Assembly (NCBI GenBank): GCA_027623315.1
Contig: JAQBYD010000032.1
Location: 1 to 44,295 of the forward strand
DNA: 44,295 nucleotides
Source: Verrucomicrobiota bacterium
GTDB lineage: Bacteria; Verrucomicrobiota; Kiritimatiellia; CAJWTS01
Reading direction: 5' to 3'
The notes under the pieces are model-generated. The model was not told the origin of the DNA, ran no database searches, and was given only the letters and a program-made list of their open reading frames with translations. Positions 25,191 to 36,023 of the stretch are shown piece after piece (the stretch's first letter is position 1; each line of letters starts with the position of its first letter). Both the position numbers and the translations under genes were made by a program.

Positions 25191-25537
25191 GCCAGTGCCT
25201 CCCGCAGGACCAGCAGGTCGTCGGTTGCCGCGCCCAGCAGTGCATCGATGCTCTCGGGCGGCGTATTGACTCCCGCCGTGAATTCAGCCGTCCAGATCCC
25301 CTCAAAGCCCGCTTCCACGGGCATCGCGACGCGACGACGGATCCGGGCCTCGATGAACGAGGGCAGATGCCCTGGTGTCCACCGATTCTTCTCAAAGCGC
25401 ACCGTGCCAATCAGAATCTCGTTCTTGATGCTCCACCAGTCCTTCCCGTAGTGTAGTTCCCGAAACCCGAAGCATAGACTCGTCATCCGGCTTGGACCAT
25501 AGATTCCTGCCGCAAAGATCTCGGAGAATCTTACCAT
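25184..25537 (-). CDS. Small conserved-looking protein, function unknown
   Basis: 117 aa, family not recognised. The sequence reads as folded protein (FGFRELHYGKDWWSIKNEI, then PSFIEARIRRRVAMPVEAGF and a C-terminal helix DDLLVLREAL), with no membrane segment. The start at 25537 leaves only 18 bp to the divergent gene, so an internal ATG at 25486 (MTSLCFGF) is a fair alternative. Its end overlaps the dehydrogenase start by 7 bp, which argues that it is a real gene in that operon. Confidence 0.55.
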   Translation of the reverse strand: MVRFSEIFAAGIYGPSRMTSLCFGFRELHYGKDWWSIKNEILIGTVRFEKNRWTPGHLPSFIEARIRRRVAMPVEAGFEGIWTAEFTAGVNTPPESIDALLGAATDDLLVLREALAC

Positions 25538-25555
25538 TAGAAAGGTGAAAAGATC

Positions 25556-26428
25556 ATGAGCAAAACACGCACAGGTGGATACACGATTGGTTTCAGGCTC
25601 GGTTGGTCCGACTGGCAGAAGGACATCGGGGCGCTACTCGAATGGGCGACGGACAACGATATCGGCGCTGTTGATCTCGGGCGCGATGGGGATACCGTGG
25701 CACCACAGGTCATCGCGGCGGGTCTCCGAGTCGGGTCCGTGGATCTCGCGGAGTGGGAGGGCATGATATCGGGAGACGCGGCCAAGCGTTCTGACGCGGT
25801 CGCGAAGAACGCGGAATACGTGAAGGCATGCGCGGCACACGGTCCGGTGAATCACTTCATTGTCATGTTGCCGGAGAGCCCGGAACGGCCGCGCAACGAA
25901 AACTTCGGATTCATGGTCGAAAGCTTTTCCGAGCTCGCACCCGTACTGGAAGCCCATGACGCTCGGATCGTGATCGAGGGGTGGCCCGGGGCCGGGGCGC
26001 TATGCTGTACCCCCGAAGGCTATCGCGAGTTCTTCGCCCAATGCCCTTCCACATCGATGGGCGTCAACTACGATCCGTCGCATCTGATCCGCATGGGCAT
26101 AGACCCGCTGCGTTTCCTGCGTGAGTTTGCGGAGCGCGTCTATCACGTCCACGGCAAGGACACGGAGTTATTCCCGGAGCGCCTTTACGACCTTGGCAAT
26201 GAGCAGCCGCCCACGTTCGCCAAGTCGTTCGGTTTCGGCGGCAGCGCATGGCGCTATACAATTCCTGGTCAGGGCATCATGGGGTGGGGCGAGGCCTTCC
26301 GCATTCTGGAAGAGCACGCCTACAGCGGCTGCGTATGCATCGAGCTGGAAGACGAGAATTTCAACATCACGGAAGCAACCGAAAAGCAGGGCCTATTACT
26401 CGGGGTGCGTTTCCTGGAAGGTTGCTGA
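25556..26428 (+). CDS. Sugar phosphate isomerase/epimerase-like TIM barrel protein
   Basis: 290-aa member of the xylose-isomerase-like TIM barrel (AP endonuclease family 2) superfamily. Likely metal-binding and catalytic positions lie in VIEGWPG, NYDPSHLIRMG, YHVHGKDTE and CIELEDENFN, the usual Glu-Asp/His-His-Glu arrangement of sugar epimerases/isomerases. A ribosome site AAAGGTG precedes the ATG. Divergent from the small gene/dehydrogenase pair; together they suggest sugar or sugar-acid metabolism. Substrate not assignable. Confidence 0.87.
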   Translation: MSKTRTGGYTIGFRLGWSDWQKDIGALLEWATDNDIGAVDLGRDGDTVAPQVIAAGLRVGSVDLAEWEGMISGDAAKRSDAVAKNAEYVKACAAHGPVNHFIVMLPESPERPRNENFGFMVESFSELAPVLEAHDARIVIEGWPGAGALCCTPEGYREFFAQCPSTSMGVNYDPSHLIRMGIDPLRFLREFAERVYHVHGKDTELFPERLYDLGNEQPPTFAKSFGFGGSAWRYTIPGQGIMGWGEAFRILEEHAYSGCVCIELEDENFNITEATEKQGLLLGVRFLEGC

Positions 26429-26508
26429 CTCCAATCTAAAACCGAAATCGAACCCGGTGCCGGCTTCATGCCGGGCCGATTCGGTAAGGGGTAGCCGGAA
26501 ACGGGCAG

Positions 26509-26592
26509 AGTAGAAGCGGCGTCCCGCCGCTTTGTTCGCTGGACCAAGCTTGTTGTCTCAAAAAGCGGCGGGACGCCGCTTCTACTTTGCCC
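26509..26592 (+). repeat. Palindromic repeat (GTAGAAGCGGCG family)
   Basis: GTAGAAGCGGCGTCCCGCCG, a CGCTGGACCAAG spacer and then AAAGCGGCGGGACGCCGCTT CTAC. This is the simple form without the inner palindrome. It is followed directly by a CACTTCT tandem run (26585-26635). Confidence 0.8.
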
Positions 26593-26728
26593 ACTTCCGA
26601 CTTCTCACTTCTCACTTCTCACTTCTCACTTCCCGTCCTGCCTAATCCTGGGCTCAAAACACACGGATTTGATTGCCTCGCGCGCGATAAACCGACTATC
26701 GTGCGCTGGCGATTCAAGAGGAGACGCT

Positions 26729-27295
26729 ATGCCCAAAGTTTGCGACATGAAGAAAGGTGCCGTGGTTGAGATCAACGGCGCTCCTCACATTCTGCAGGAT
26801 CTCACCATCTCCTCGCCCACGGCGCGTGGCGGGGCCACTCTTTACCGCATGCGATTCCGCAATCTGATCACGCAACAGAAGCTTGACGGCACGCACAAGG
26901 GCGACGACATGCTCGGCTCCATCGACTTCAGTCGCCGCTCCATACAGTTCTCCTACCAGGACCAGGACCGCTTCGTTTTCATGGATGAAGAGAATTTCAA
27001 CGAATACAGCTTCTCCGCGGAGGACATCGAGGACGAGAGGCCGTACCTGGCGGACGGACTGGAGGGTCTGCTCGTCATGATCGTCGATGGCCGTGCGCTG
27101 GGCGTCGAGTTACCGCCCGCCGTCGAACTGAAGGTGGCGGAAACCGGCCCCTCCATGAAAGGCGCCTCCGCGAGCGCCCGCACGAAGCCCGCAACGCTCA
27201 CGACCGGCCTCGTAATCCAGGTGCCCGAGTACCTCGAAACCGGTGAGATCGTTCGCGTTGATACGCGCACCGGCGGTTTTCTTGGCCGGGCCTGA
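26729..27295 (+). CDS. yeiP: Elongation factor P-like protein (YeiP/EfpL type)
   Basis: 188-aa three-domain OB-fold protein that acts at the ribosome like EF-P. The N-terminal KOW-like domain (VCDMKKGAVVEINGAPHIL) has a domain I loop reading SPTARGGATLYRMRFRN, characteristic of YeiP rather than of lysylated EF-P (where PGKG is usual). Two OB domains follow, ending in GEIVRVDTRTGGFLGRA. A strong ribosome site AAGAGGAG lies 6 nt before the ATG, so the in-frame ATG at 26669 is not used. Confidence 0.92.
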   Translation: MPKVCDMKKGAVVEINGAPHILQDLTISSPTARGGATLYRMRFRNLITQQKLDGTHKGDDMLGSIDFSRRSIQFSYQDQDRFVFMDEENFNEYSFSAEDIEDERPYLADGLEGLLVMIVDGRALGVELPPAVELKVAETGPSMKGASASARTKPATLTTGLVIQVPEYLETGEIVRVDTRTGGFLGRA

Positions 27296-27348
27296 GTGAT
27301 CGGCGAGCAGAATGCTTTGGCCTGGAAAGACGATAGGAGCGTAGCATC

Positions 27349-27899
27349 ATGCAACATTGGACGTGGATAGCCTTGGCCGCCATGCCGTTCGCGGCGCTCG
27401 GGTTTCTGTACAACAGGCTGGTCCGGCATCGCAACCTTCTGCGCGAAGCGTGGAGCGGTATCGACGTGCAACTCAAGAGGCGGCATGTTCTCGTGCCCAA
27501 CCTGGTGGAAGTCGTCAAGAGCTATGCCCACCACGAAGCCGACGTGCTGGAGGAGGTCACGCGTGCCCGGACGGAGAGTCAGCGCGCCAGCGCGCCGGAC
27601 GCCGCCGAGGCCGGCGAAGTCCAATTGACGCGGGCCTTGAAGAGCGTACTGCTCCTGGTGGAGAACTATCCGGATCTAAAGGCGAATGGGAACTTCCTCG
27701 ACCTCCAGCACAAGTTGGTCGACATCGAGGATCAGATCCAGATGGCAAGGCGCTACTACAATGGGACCGTACGGGACTACAATACCTTGGTCGAATCGTT
27801 TCCGGCGAACATCGTGGCGGGAATCTTTCGCTTCGCACCACGGGATTACTTCGAAATCGAAACCGCAACCGAGCGATTGGCTCCTCGGATCGACTTGCC

Positions 27900-27903
<4 letters not shown>
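27349..27903 (+). CDS. LemA family membrane protein
   Basis: 184 aa. One N-terminal membrane helix (about 5-21) is followed by the long alpha-helical LemA domain: NRLVRHRNLLREAWSGIDV, LKRRHVLVPNLVEVVK, and NYPDLKANGNFLDLQ, then YNGTVRDYNTLVESFP. The family is widespread, the molecular role unclear. It overlaps the DUF2207 gene by ATGA, the typical LemA/DUF2207 pairing. Confidence 0.92.
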
Positions 27904-29810
<1,907 letters not shown>

Positions 29811-29868
29811 ACGCCGTCGAATGATTGCCGGCAAAACTATTCGGGAGGAGATCGACGCGGGATCAGGG

Positions 29869-29903
29869 CAAAGTAGAAGCGGCGTCCCGCCGCTTCTACT
29901 TTG
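29869..29903 (+). repeat. Perfect 16-bp-arm palindrome (GTAGAAGCGGCG family)
   Basis: Arms CAAAGTAGAAGCGGCG (29869-29884) and CGCCGCTTCTACTTTG (29888-29903) with a TCC loop; the simplest, perfect member of the dispersed family. It lies 58 bp after the DUF2207 stop and could end transcription there. Confidence 0.85.
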
Positions 29904-30424
29904 GTGCGTTCGGTTGACTGGGCGTCGGGGCCAGACCGAGGCGATGCGTTCCGCGGACGCGGACCGGCTGAAGCCGGAACTACAAACCTTCACGTCTATA
30001 TCGAAGACCAGTTCGTAGTCCCGCCTTCAGGCGGTCCGGAGAGCGTGGGCTGGAGGAGACGACTCGGGTGGGACGCCAAAGACAAGCAAGTCCCGAAGCG
30101 ACGACTGACGATTTCACGTCTTCCTTCAGCCGAAGGTCGCCGAGTTCCTGGTCCTGCCGTCCCTCAAGGCAACTTTCCCGCCCGCATTTATTTACCAGGA
30201 ATACCGTCGAGTTTCCTGTTTTTGGGCTCCTAGCCCGTACAACCCCGCGGGATTATCGGACATCGCCTGTTCCAGTGCGCCATAAGACTCGTCGCCCGAG
30301 TCTCGTGAATGCCTGACCATCCTACTCATGACCAGAATCAGGAGAAAGGTGCAATCAAAGCGTGCGTCCTGGTCAGCAAACTCCGCTCCCCGAGAGTTCA
30401 CCACGGCGACCTCTCCCTTACCGG

Positions 30425-30457
30425 TTGACGGAATCTGATATGTAGACTATTATCTAC
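30425..30457 (+). promoter_or_regulatory. Promoter and operator of the second toxin-antitoxin operon
   Basis: TTGACG (30425-30430), 17-bp spacer, TATTAT (30448-30453). The inverted repeat GTAGA-N6-TCTAC (30442-30457) spans the -10 box, a likely autoregulatory operator. An AAAGGA ribosome site (30461-30466) precedes the ATG at 30474. Confidence 0.65.
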
Positions 30458-30473
30458 TCTAAAGGACATAATT

Positions 30474-30767
30474 ATGGACTATATTGCGGTCAACGAATTG
30501 AAGAGACCTCGAGTGGTGCGGGAGCGCCTGGCTGCGGCCGAGGAGATGCTGCTCACCAACAACGGACGGCCGATGGCCGTGCTTTTGTACGTGGACGATG
30601 AGGATGATCCGGAGGACGTCCTGATGGCTGCCCGCGAGGCGCGCAGCCAGATCGCTCTACGGCGAATTCGCGAACGAGCGCGTGAGACCGGTGCTTCGAA
30701 GCTCACGACTCCTGAGATTGATCAACTCGTGTCCGAGGTCAGGCAGGAGCGACGAGCTCGCCCGTGA
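30474..30767 (+). CDS. Antitoxin, Phd/YefM-like
   Basis: 97-aa antitoxin. The start (MDYIAVNELKRPRVVRERLA) and NNGRPMAVLLYVDD strand follow the Phd/YefM fold, in which a small DNA-binding domain is followed by a helical toxin-binding tail (here EARSQIALRRIRERAR onward). Its stop overlaps the toxin's GTG start (GTGA), the standard arrangement for co-expression. Confidence 0.82.
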   Translation: MDYIAVNELKRPRVVRERLAAAEEMLLTNNGRPMAVLLYVDDEDDPEDVLMAAREARSQIALRRIRERARETGASKLTTPEIDQLVSEVRQERRARP

Positions 30768-31189
30768 ATGGGGACGAGCCGATTGCGGTCTTTGATACGA
30801 ACGTCCTCGTGTCGGGGTTTCTTAACCCGCACGGTGCGCCGGGCCAGATAGTTGATTGGCTGCGAAGTGGCGTCGTTCATGCCGGGTTGGACGATCGCAT
30901 TGTCTCCGAGTATGAAGACGTTCTGTACCGTCCCAGGCTGGACCTGCCGCGACACGAAGTCCATATCGTCCTTCGTCAGATTCAGTTCGGGGGCAAGTGG
31001 GCGGCAGCGGAGCCGAGGCACGTGGCCCATGGATTGCCGGATCCCGACGATGCCCCCTTCGCTGAATGTGCGGCTGCACTGGGATGTTGCCTGGTCACCG
31101 GAAACAAACGTCACTTTCCACGCGCTGCGGTTGGCAAGCTTCGCGTGCTCTCTCCCCGACAGTTCCGGGATGCGATCAGTGAACCGTGA
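30764..31189 (+). CDS. PIN-domain toxin (COG1569-like putative ribonuclease)
   Basis: 141 aa starting from GTG at 30764. PIN-domain acidic residues are visible: Asp11 in AVFDTNVLVSG, the Glu/Asp pair in SEYEDVLYRPRLDL, and the Asp cluster in LPDPDDAPFAECAAALG, with the closing VTGNKRHFP strand. The YEDVLYRPR signature is typical of the COG1569/PIN_3 toxin group, distinct from the VapC at 13.6 kb. Probable RNase neutralised by the preceding protein. Confidence 0.9.
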   Translation: MNGDEPIAVFDTNVLVSGFLNPHGAPGQIVDWLRSGVVHAGLDDRIVSEYEDVLYRPRLDLPRHEVHIVLRQIQFGGKWAAAEPRHVAHGLPDPDDAPFAECAAALGCCLVTGNKRHFPRAAVGKLRVLSPRQFRDAISEP

Positions 31190-31200
31190 GCGGCCTCGAT

Positions 31201-31368
31201 CTAAATCTTTACCCCAATCTTTCCCCAAATCTCAGAACGACATCGATCCCCGGGACCGGATCCCCGGCTGGTTATCGCCACAGCGGTTGAGTTGACCGCA
31301 ATGACTGCAAAGAGCCCAAAGATGCGCGTAAGCGCAAAACGGATTCTTTGTGCTCCTTGAGTTCTATA
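31201..31368 (+). repeat. Dispersed ~165-bp repeat, copy 1
   Basis: Begins CTAAATCTTTACCCCAATC and runs through CCGGATCCCCGGCTGGTTA and AAAGATGCGCGTAAGCGCA to GTGCTCCTTGAGTTCTAT. It aligns over its full length with 43829-43995 at roughly 80% identity by eye. Shorter pieces occur at ~12190 and ~35725. Confidence 0.75.
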
Positions 31369-31442
31369 CCGATACGAGAACATGCGGAGACCGTAGACGA
31401 CATAAGGTGGCCGATACGGGAAGATCGCGCCCCTTGTAGCCG

Positions 31443-34400
31443 CTACTTGGATGCGAGGGGGGCGATTTCTACTTTCATCGGGGCGGCCCAATCTTTGTAC
31501 TCGTCGGTGTAGTACTCGTAGCTGCGGCTGGCGGGGCCGGTGTAGGTGCCGGGGATTTCCGCGACCATGCTGATGGGAAGCTCAATCTTCTGACTCGCTT
31601 CGAGCGAGCGCCAGTAGAGCACGACTTCGCGGCCGAGCACTTCGTAGGCCGCGATCTTGCCCGACTTGACGAGCTCCTTTAACTGGTCGTGCCGGACCTC
31701 CAGGCCACCGGGAATCCCGATGATAGCGACCGGGGTGGGCAGCGGCTTGTCCGAACGGTTGCTGACCTGGACCCTGGCTTCGGTCACGTCGCCTTCCTTA
31801 ATCGACTGCCCGGCCAGCGATACCGTGAGTGAGACCTTGCACTCCGGGCTGGAGTCCGGCTCTTCGTTGGCGTAGTTGACCGCCAGCGAGAAGGGCATCT
31901 CGGAGCCGCCGGTCATCGTAATCTTGACCGTGTGTGAGCCCGGCTCCAGCATCTCCGCGATGTCGGTGAGCTTGATGGGGCCGTGCGTTTCTTTGCCGAA
32001 CGCGGCGGCGCTGCCCGCACGGTGGCCGTCGATGAAGAGTTGAATCGAGCCCGGAGCTTTCGGGGTCGAACGAGCTTTGTCGTAGGCGAGGATTGCGCGC
32101 AGGGCCAGTACGGTGGATTGCGTGGACCCGTAGCGTCCCGCCTTACAGCTGTCGGCCAACCATTGGGTTGCTTTCTCGACGTTGCCGGCGTAGGTCGGAT
32201 CCTTCAACCATGCCAACATGGCCAGGGCTGTGGTTTCGATTTGCAGTGCGATGCCACCACTGCCGACGATGGATGTCGTTCCGCCACCCACATCGCCTTC
32301 CTGGGTTTGTTGAGCGGCCAGCCCGGCCATCAGCTTTGCGGCGGTTTCGGGGTCCTTGTCCAGCAAGGCGATGTTGGCGCCCAGGGCCAGCACGTAGCTG
32401 TTCTTGCTCTGGAGGGCCGCGCTCTCGATGTGGTCGATTTCTTTGCGCAGGGCATCCGTACTCTCGCCGCACTCGAGCAGGGCCCAGACGATGTAGCCAT
32501 TGGAGCAGTCCGGATCCGCGATCCAGGTGTGCAGCGCGCGTCGTTCGCGCTTGAAGCTGCCCTCGCCGTCGCGCGTGGCCAGGAGCCATGCGCGCGTGCG
32601 CGCCAGCATGTCCGCGTCAACGCTGCTGACCGCGGCCATGTCGGTGAACTCAAGCAGACCGTATGCGGTCAGGGCCTCATGCGCGGGGTCCCCGCCAAAC
32701 CATTCGTATCCCTTCTTCTTGCACTCGAAGCCGATGAGTTTCTTGTAGCCGCGGTCGAGCAGGTCCTTGCTGCGTTCAATCAGTTTGGGGTCTACGCCCT
32801 GGTGCGACATGAAATACTGCTGCGCCATGACGAGGGGGTAGGTGGTTGAACTCGTCTGCTCAAAACATCCGCTGGGCTCGCGGATCAATCGTTGCAGGGC
32901 TTCGGTCAGACTGGCGAGCGGGGTGGGGTAGACCGCGATGTCGCTGAGCACACTGCCCGGAATCCGGCTCTCGGGAATATCAATTGTGAATTCCATGCTT
33001 CCGTCCGCCGCCAGCATCCCGCCATGTGCAAGTTCAACCGGGAAACCGCGCGGCACGATATTGAGTTTGCGCGTGACGCGGTCGGAGAATGCGCCGGCGG
33101 ATGCCTCGAGCACGAAGTCCGTATTGCCGGCGATGTCGCCGACCGACAACTCTACGATCTGACGAACACGCTGATCAGCGGCCAGGGTCAAGGCCTTGAG
33201 CGCGGAGATCTCTATGCCTTTGGCGGCGGCAATTTTCAGTACCGCATTTTGCAACTCGGCATCGGTGGCGTTGACCAGGCTGATCGGCAGCAGAACACGA
33301 TCGCCCATGGTCACTTCCAGCGGCAACTTGGGTTCCACATAGAAGGGCTGCACCGATTCAATCGTGCGGCTATCGAATCCCAGGGCTCCGCTCTGCGCAA
33401 AGGCATCTGAGAGCACGCGAAAACTCGCAACCGAATCATTCAGATCGAAAGCAACCGTGGCTTCGCCACTCGTGGCGTCGGTCTTAACCGCCGCCGTCCA
33501 GTACAAGGTTTCGGTGAAATCAACACGATCGCCGGGCGTTCGGTTGGCGCGCACCTTGTGCGCATACAGACGCACGGCCATGTAGCGCATGGACTTACCA
33601 GATATCCTTTTGCGGTCTTCTCTGTCGAAAAACGCGATGTCGTCCCTGTCGGCCTCGGCCTCTTCCAGCGCCTGCAGCATCTCCTGACCCACGACAATCG
33701 GCGGCGGTTGCTGTCGAGGCTCCGCGACCGCTTTGGCAGCTTCCTGTTTGTCGTTTGCTTCATCTTCTCCAGCGGGTTTCGGTTCTTCGCCGCCTTCCGC
33801 GCCTGCAAGATCGGGTTCTTCAGGACCCCCATGGTCCTGCGGCGCTGCGGCGGGCAAGACCATCTCTACGAGGGCTCCCCTCCGCCCGGCCTTAAAGAGA
33901 TCTCCTTTCATGCCGCCATGCAGACCCAACTCACTCCGCTCTCGTTCGGTCACGACGCGCATCGCGAGCACGCGGCGACCCGCATCGCCGTGTTTCTTGA
34001 GAAATGCGACGGTGTCCACGAAGGCGAATCTGCGCCAGCCCTGCGTGCCGAGCAATAGGTCTACGGCCTGGGCGGCGATGGGGTTGTTCTTGTCGAGATA
34101 CACGTGGGCATCGGCCAACGCTTCGACATCGCTCTCCAGGAGAACCATGACCGGCAGGCGCGGCGCATGTTCGCGCGTTTCGATCATTTCAAGCACGCTG
34201 TCGTCGGTCACGGTTAGTCCCACGATGGCGCTGATCGGGTCGCCCTTGTGGTTGCTTGTGCGGATCGTCAGTTCTGCTCTGCCGCCGGGAACATAGCGCT
34301 CCTGGTCGGTCACGATCTGCACGTTCACGGTTTCGGCGGGCTCACGATAGATCAACCGTTCGGCCAGCGGGTTCCCGTCGGAATCCCACACCGTGGCCAC

Positions 34401-35645
34401 CAGGACGCCGTCGGCCGAGGCGGGGGGCGTCAATGTCACCTCTGCCGTGACTCGCTGGTTCTCCTCCTTGTTGCCCTTGACCGCCAACGACGCCACGTCC
34501 GCTTCGCGCTTGCTGAGTGTCACGAGCAATTCGCCTTGCACGGTGCTGCGTACTCCCAGCGTGATGGCTTCGCCTGCGGGATAGACATCTTCCGTCGACA
34601 GAAGCAGCACCCCCTGCGGCATTATGGGTGGCAGCGGGAAGTCCGTGTTGATGCCCGACGGCTGCGTGATCTTGAGAACGTAGGTTTCCTCTTTCTCGGG
34701 GATGAAGGAGAATGCGCCGCGTCCTTCATGCGCCGTCCGGAAGGTCGCGACTTGTTTGCCGGTCGAATCCACGATCACACCCGCTAGATCCGCTGGTTTT
34801 TGAGCGGGTGTTTTGGCCTCGATGTAGACACGGTTCGACAGTGCCGCGACCAGGTTGCCGCCTTCAGGATAGATGGACAGGTCGACGGTTTGCAGAAGGA
34901 TGGGCAAGGTCTTGGTGGCTGTTTCAACCACACCGCCGTCCTCTACGGAGAAGGCGATCGTTCCTTCTCCTCTTGCGATTGTCTTGGGTAAGTCGAACTG
35001 GGCTGAGCAGTAACCCTCCCGGTTCACGACGGTCGTCGATCTGTGAATCTCCATGCCGTCGAGTCGAGCCGTGACGGTGACCTTGGCGTCTGCCGGCACG
35101 CCGCCTTCGGCGCGTGTGGCTGCAAGCGTTGCGCCGACCGTGTCGCCCGGCCCGTAGCCATCGCGCAGGAACACGATCTGTGTCTTGAGTCGCGGTGCGC
35201 GGTAGGCGCGGATATCGAACTTGCGCTCCGCTGGGGCAATGCCCATGCTTGGATAGGTGGTTTTGATCGTATATTCGCCGCCAGCCTGTCCCTCGGGGAT
35301 CTCCCAGGCGAATCCGGACACACTGTCCTGCGTGTCGGTATAGCCCGTTGTCACGGTGTCGCCCTTGGGGCCGACGATCTTGAATACGGCCTGGGCATTA
35401 GCGTTCATCGGCGTGTGATTTGCTGCGTTGAGCACCACGCCGCGCACATAGACCTTTTCGCCTGTGCGATAGATGGGTTTATCGGTGCTGACGTAGGCCA
35501 GATACCGTTCGGTCCCGCCCAAAGCTGCACTTGTCGCGCGCTCAACAATCTTCCTGGCGGCGGAGGCCGGGCCCAGCGCAAGCAGCACGGCGATGAGTGT
35601 CATGCCGCCGTGTGTTGCCGTTCTGCGTCTTTTTGATCTGCTCAT
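31443..35645 (-). CDS. Alpha-2-macroglobulin family protein with thioester motif
   Basis: 1400-aa exported protease-trapping protein. Start chosen at 35645, with AGGAGA 9 nt upstream and a signal peptide (basic SRSKRRR, hydrophobic MTLIAVLLALGPASA). N-terminal MG domains open with YVSTDKPIYRTGEKVYVRG; an acidic, proline-rich low-complexity linker lies near 620-690 (PEEPDLAGAEGGEEPKP), possibly bait-like; the core domain and the thioester domain follow, with Cys927 in PSGCFEQTSSTTYP (CFEQ in place of CGEQ/CLEQ). An alpha-alpha toroid and receptor-like C-terminal domain close the protein. It stands alone; the penicillin-binding protein 1C gene that often accompanies bacterial homologues is not next to it. 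Confidence 0.92.
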   Translation of the reverse strand: MSRSKRRRTATHGGMTLIAVLLALGPASAARKIVERATSAALGGTERYLAYVSTDKPIYRTGEKVYVRGVVLNAANHTPMNANAQAVFKIVGPKGDTVTTGYTDTQDSVSGFAWEIPEGQAGGEYTIKTTYPSMGIAPAERKFDIRAYRAPRLKTQIVFLRDGYGPGDTVGATLAATRAEGGVPADAKVTVTARLDGMEIHRSTTVVNREGYCSAQFDLPKTIARGEGTIAFSVEDGGVVETATKTLPILLQTVDLSIYPEGGNLVAALSNRVYIEAKTPAQKPADLAGVIVDSTGKQVATFRTAHEGRGAFSFIPEKEETYVLKITQPSGINTDFPLPPIMPQGVLLLSTEDVYPAGEAITLGVRSTVQGELLVTLSKREADVASLAVKGNKEENQRVTAEVTLTPPASADGVLVATVWDSDGNPLAERLIYREPAETVNVQIVTDQERYVPGGRAELTIRTSNHKGDPISAIVGLTVTDDSVLEMIETREHAPRLPVMVLLESDVEALADAHVYLDKNNPIAAQAVDLLLGTQGWRRFAFVDTVAFLKKHGDAGRRVLAMRVVTERERSELGLHGGMKGDLFKAGRRGALVEMVLPAAAPQDHGGPEEPDLAGAEGGEEPKPAGEDEANDKQEAAKAVAEPRQQPPPIVVGQEMLQALEEAEADRDDIAFFDREDRKRISGKSMRYMAVRLYAHKVRANRTPGDRVDFTETLYWTAAVKTDATSGEATVAFDLNDSVASFRVLSDAFAQSGALGFDSRTIESVQPFYVEPKLPLEVTMGDRVLLPISLVNATDAELQNAVLKIAAAKGIEISALKALTLAADQRVRQIVELSVGDIAGNTDFVLEASAGAFSDRVTRKLNIVPRGFPVELAHGGMLAADGSMEFTIDIPESRIPGSVLSDIAVYPTPLASLTEALQRLIREPSGCFEQTSSTTYPLVMAQQYFMSHQGVDPKLIERSKDLLDRGYKKLIGFECKKKGYEWFGGDPAHEALTAYGLLEFTDMAAVSSVDADMLARTRAWLLATRDGEGSFKRERRALHTWIADPDCSNGYIVWALLECGESTDALRKEIDHIESAALQSKNSYVLALGANIALLDKDPETAAKLMAGLAAQQTQEGDVGGGTTSIVGSGGIALQIETTALAMLAWLKDPTYAGNVEKATQWLADSCKAGRYGSTQSTVLALRAILAYDKARSTPKAPGSIQLFIDGHRAGSAAAFGKETHGPIKLTDIAEMLEPGSHTVKITMTGGSEMPFSLAVNYANEEPDSSPECKVSLTVSLAGQSIKEGDVTEARVQVSNRSDKPLPTPVAIIGIPGGLEVRHDQLKELVKSGKIAAYEVLGREVVLYWRSLEASQKIELPISMVAEIPGTYTGPASRSYEYYTDEYKDWAAPMKVEIAPLASK

Positions 35646-36023
35646 TCTGTGTCTCCTGTTTTGTTCGATTGCACAATTAGACACTCCAAGTGAACCATTT
35701 GTTCCAAGTAAATCCGACCGCGCAAGACGGATTCTTTGTGCTCCCTGAGTTCTATGTGGTCAAATTCTAGATTCTAGCCCGGACATCTCACACTTTTTCG
35801 TAGCGAGAGCGCGAAGAGCCCGTCAGGCTTGATCGAAACAGGGCTTTGCCGATGAAACTGTATGGACATACAGTGAATTGGCGAAGCCCTGTTTCGATCA
35901 AGCCTGACGGAGCTATCCGTGTTCATAGTAGGAAATGGGTGAGATATCCGGGCTAGGTCTACCTGCCTCACCCACTCGCCACTTGCCACTCGGTGTCGCG
36001 GGGTCGTGTCGCGGGGTCGGACC
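35646..36023. other. Intergenic region with MITE-like element
   Basis: Between the alpha-2-macroglobulin and glutathione transferase genes. Contains a piece of the 31.2-kb repeat (GGATTCTTTGTGCTCCCTGA near 35731), the MITE-like element and a short CACTCGCCACTTGCCACTC run. No gene. Confidence 0.6.
35774..35956. mobile_element. MITE-like inverted-repeat element, CTAG-flanked
   Basis: About 175 bp made of two ~90-bp arms. The outer ends are CCCGGACATCTCACAC and, inverted, CCCGGATATCTCACCC. The inner arms share a perfect CGTCAGGCTTGATCGAAACA followed by GGGCTT, and the centre is CTGTATGGACATACAG. CTAG stands at both ends (35774-35777, 35953-35956), as target duplication or part of the ends. No transposase is encoded, so mobility would need one in trans. 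A single end of the same element lies at 15688-15735. Confidence 0.75.

Larger units (their letters stand above)
29811..30473. other. Intergenic region with three hairpin repeats and a promoter
   Basis: 663 bp without a supported gene. Contains the perfect palindrome at 29869-29903; a CCGGCT-GA-AGCCGG hairpin (about 29967-29980); and a TTCGTAGTCCCGCCTTCAGG hairpin (CCGCCT-TC-AGGCGG at 30021-30034), repeated at 44114-44127. The end holds the promoter of the second toxin-antitoxin operon. I see nothing interpretable between about 30060 and 30420. Confidence 0.6.

Noticed and set aside
27357..27899. N-terminal extension of the DUF2207 protein
   Set aside because: This stretch overlaps the LemA gene in another frame; the signal peptide and ATGA junction place the real start at 27900.
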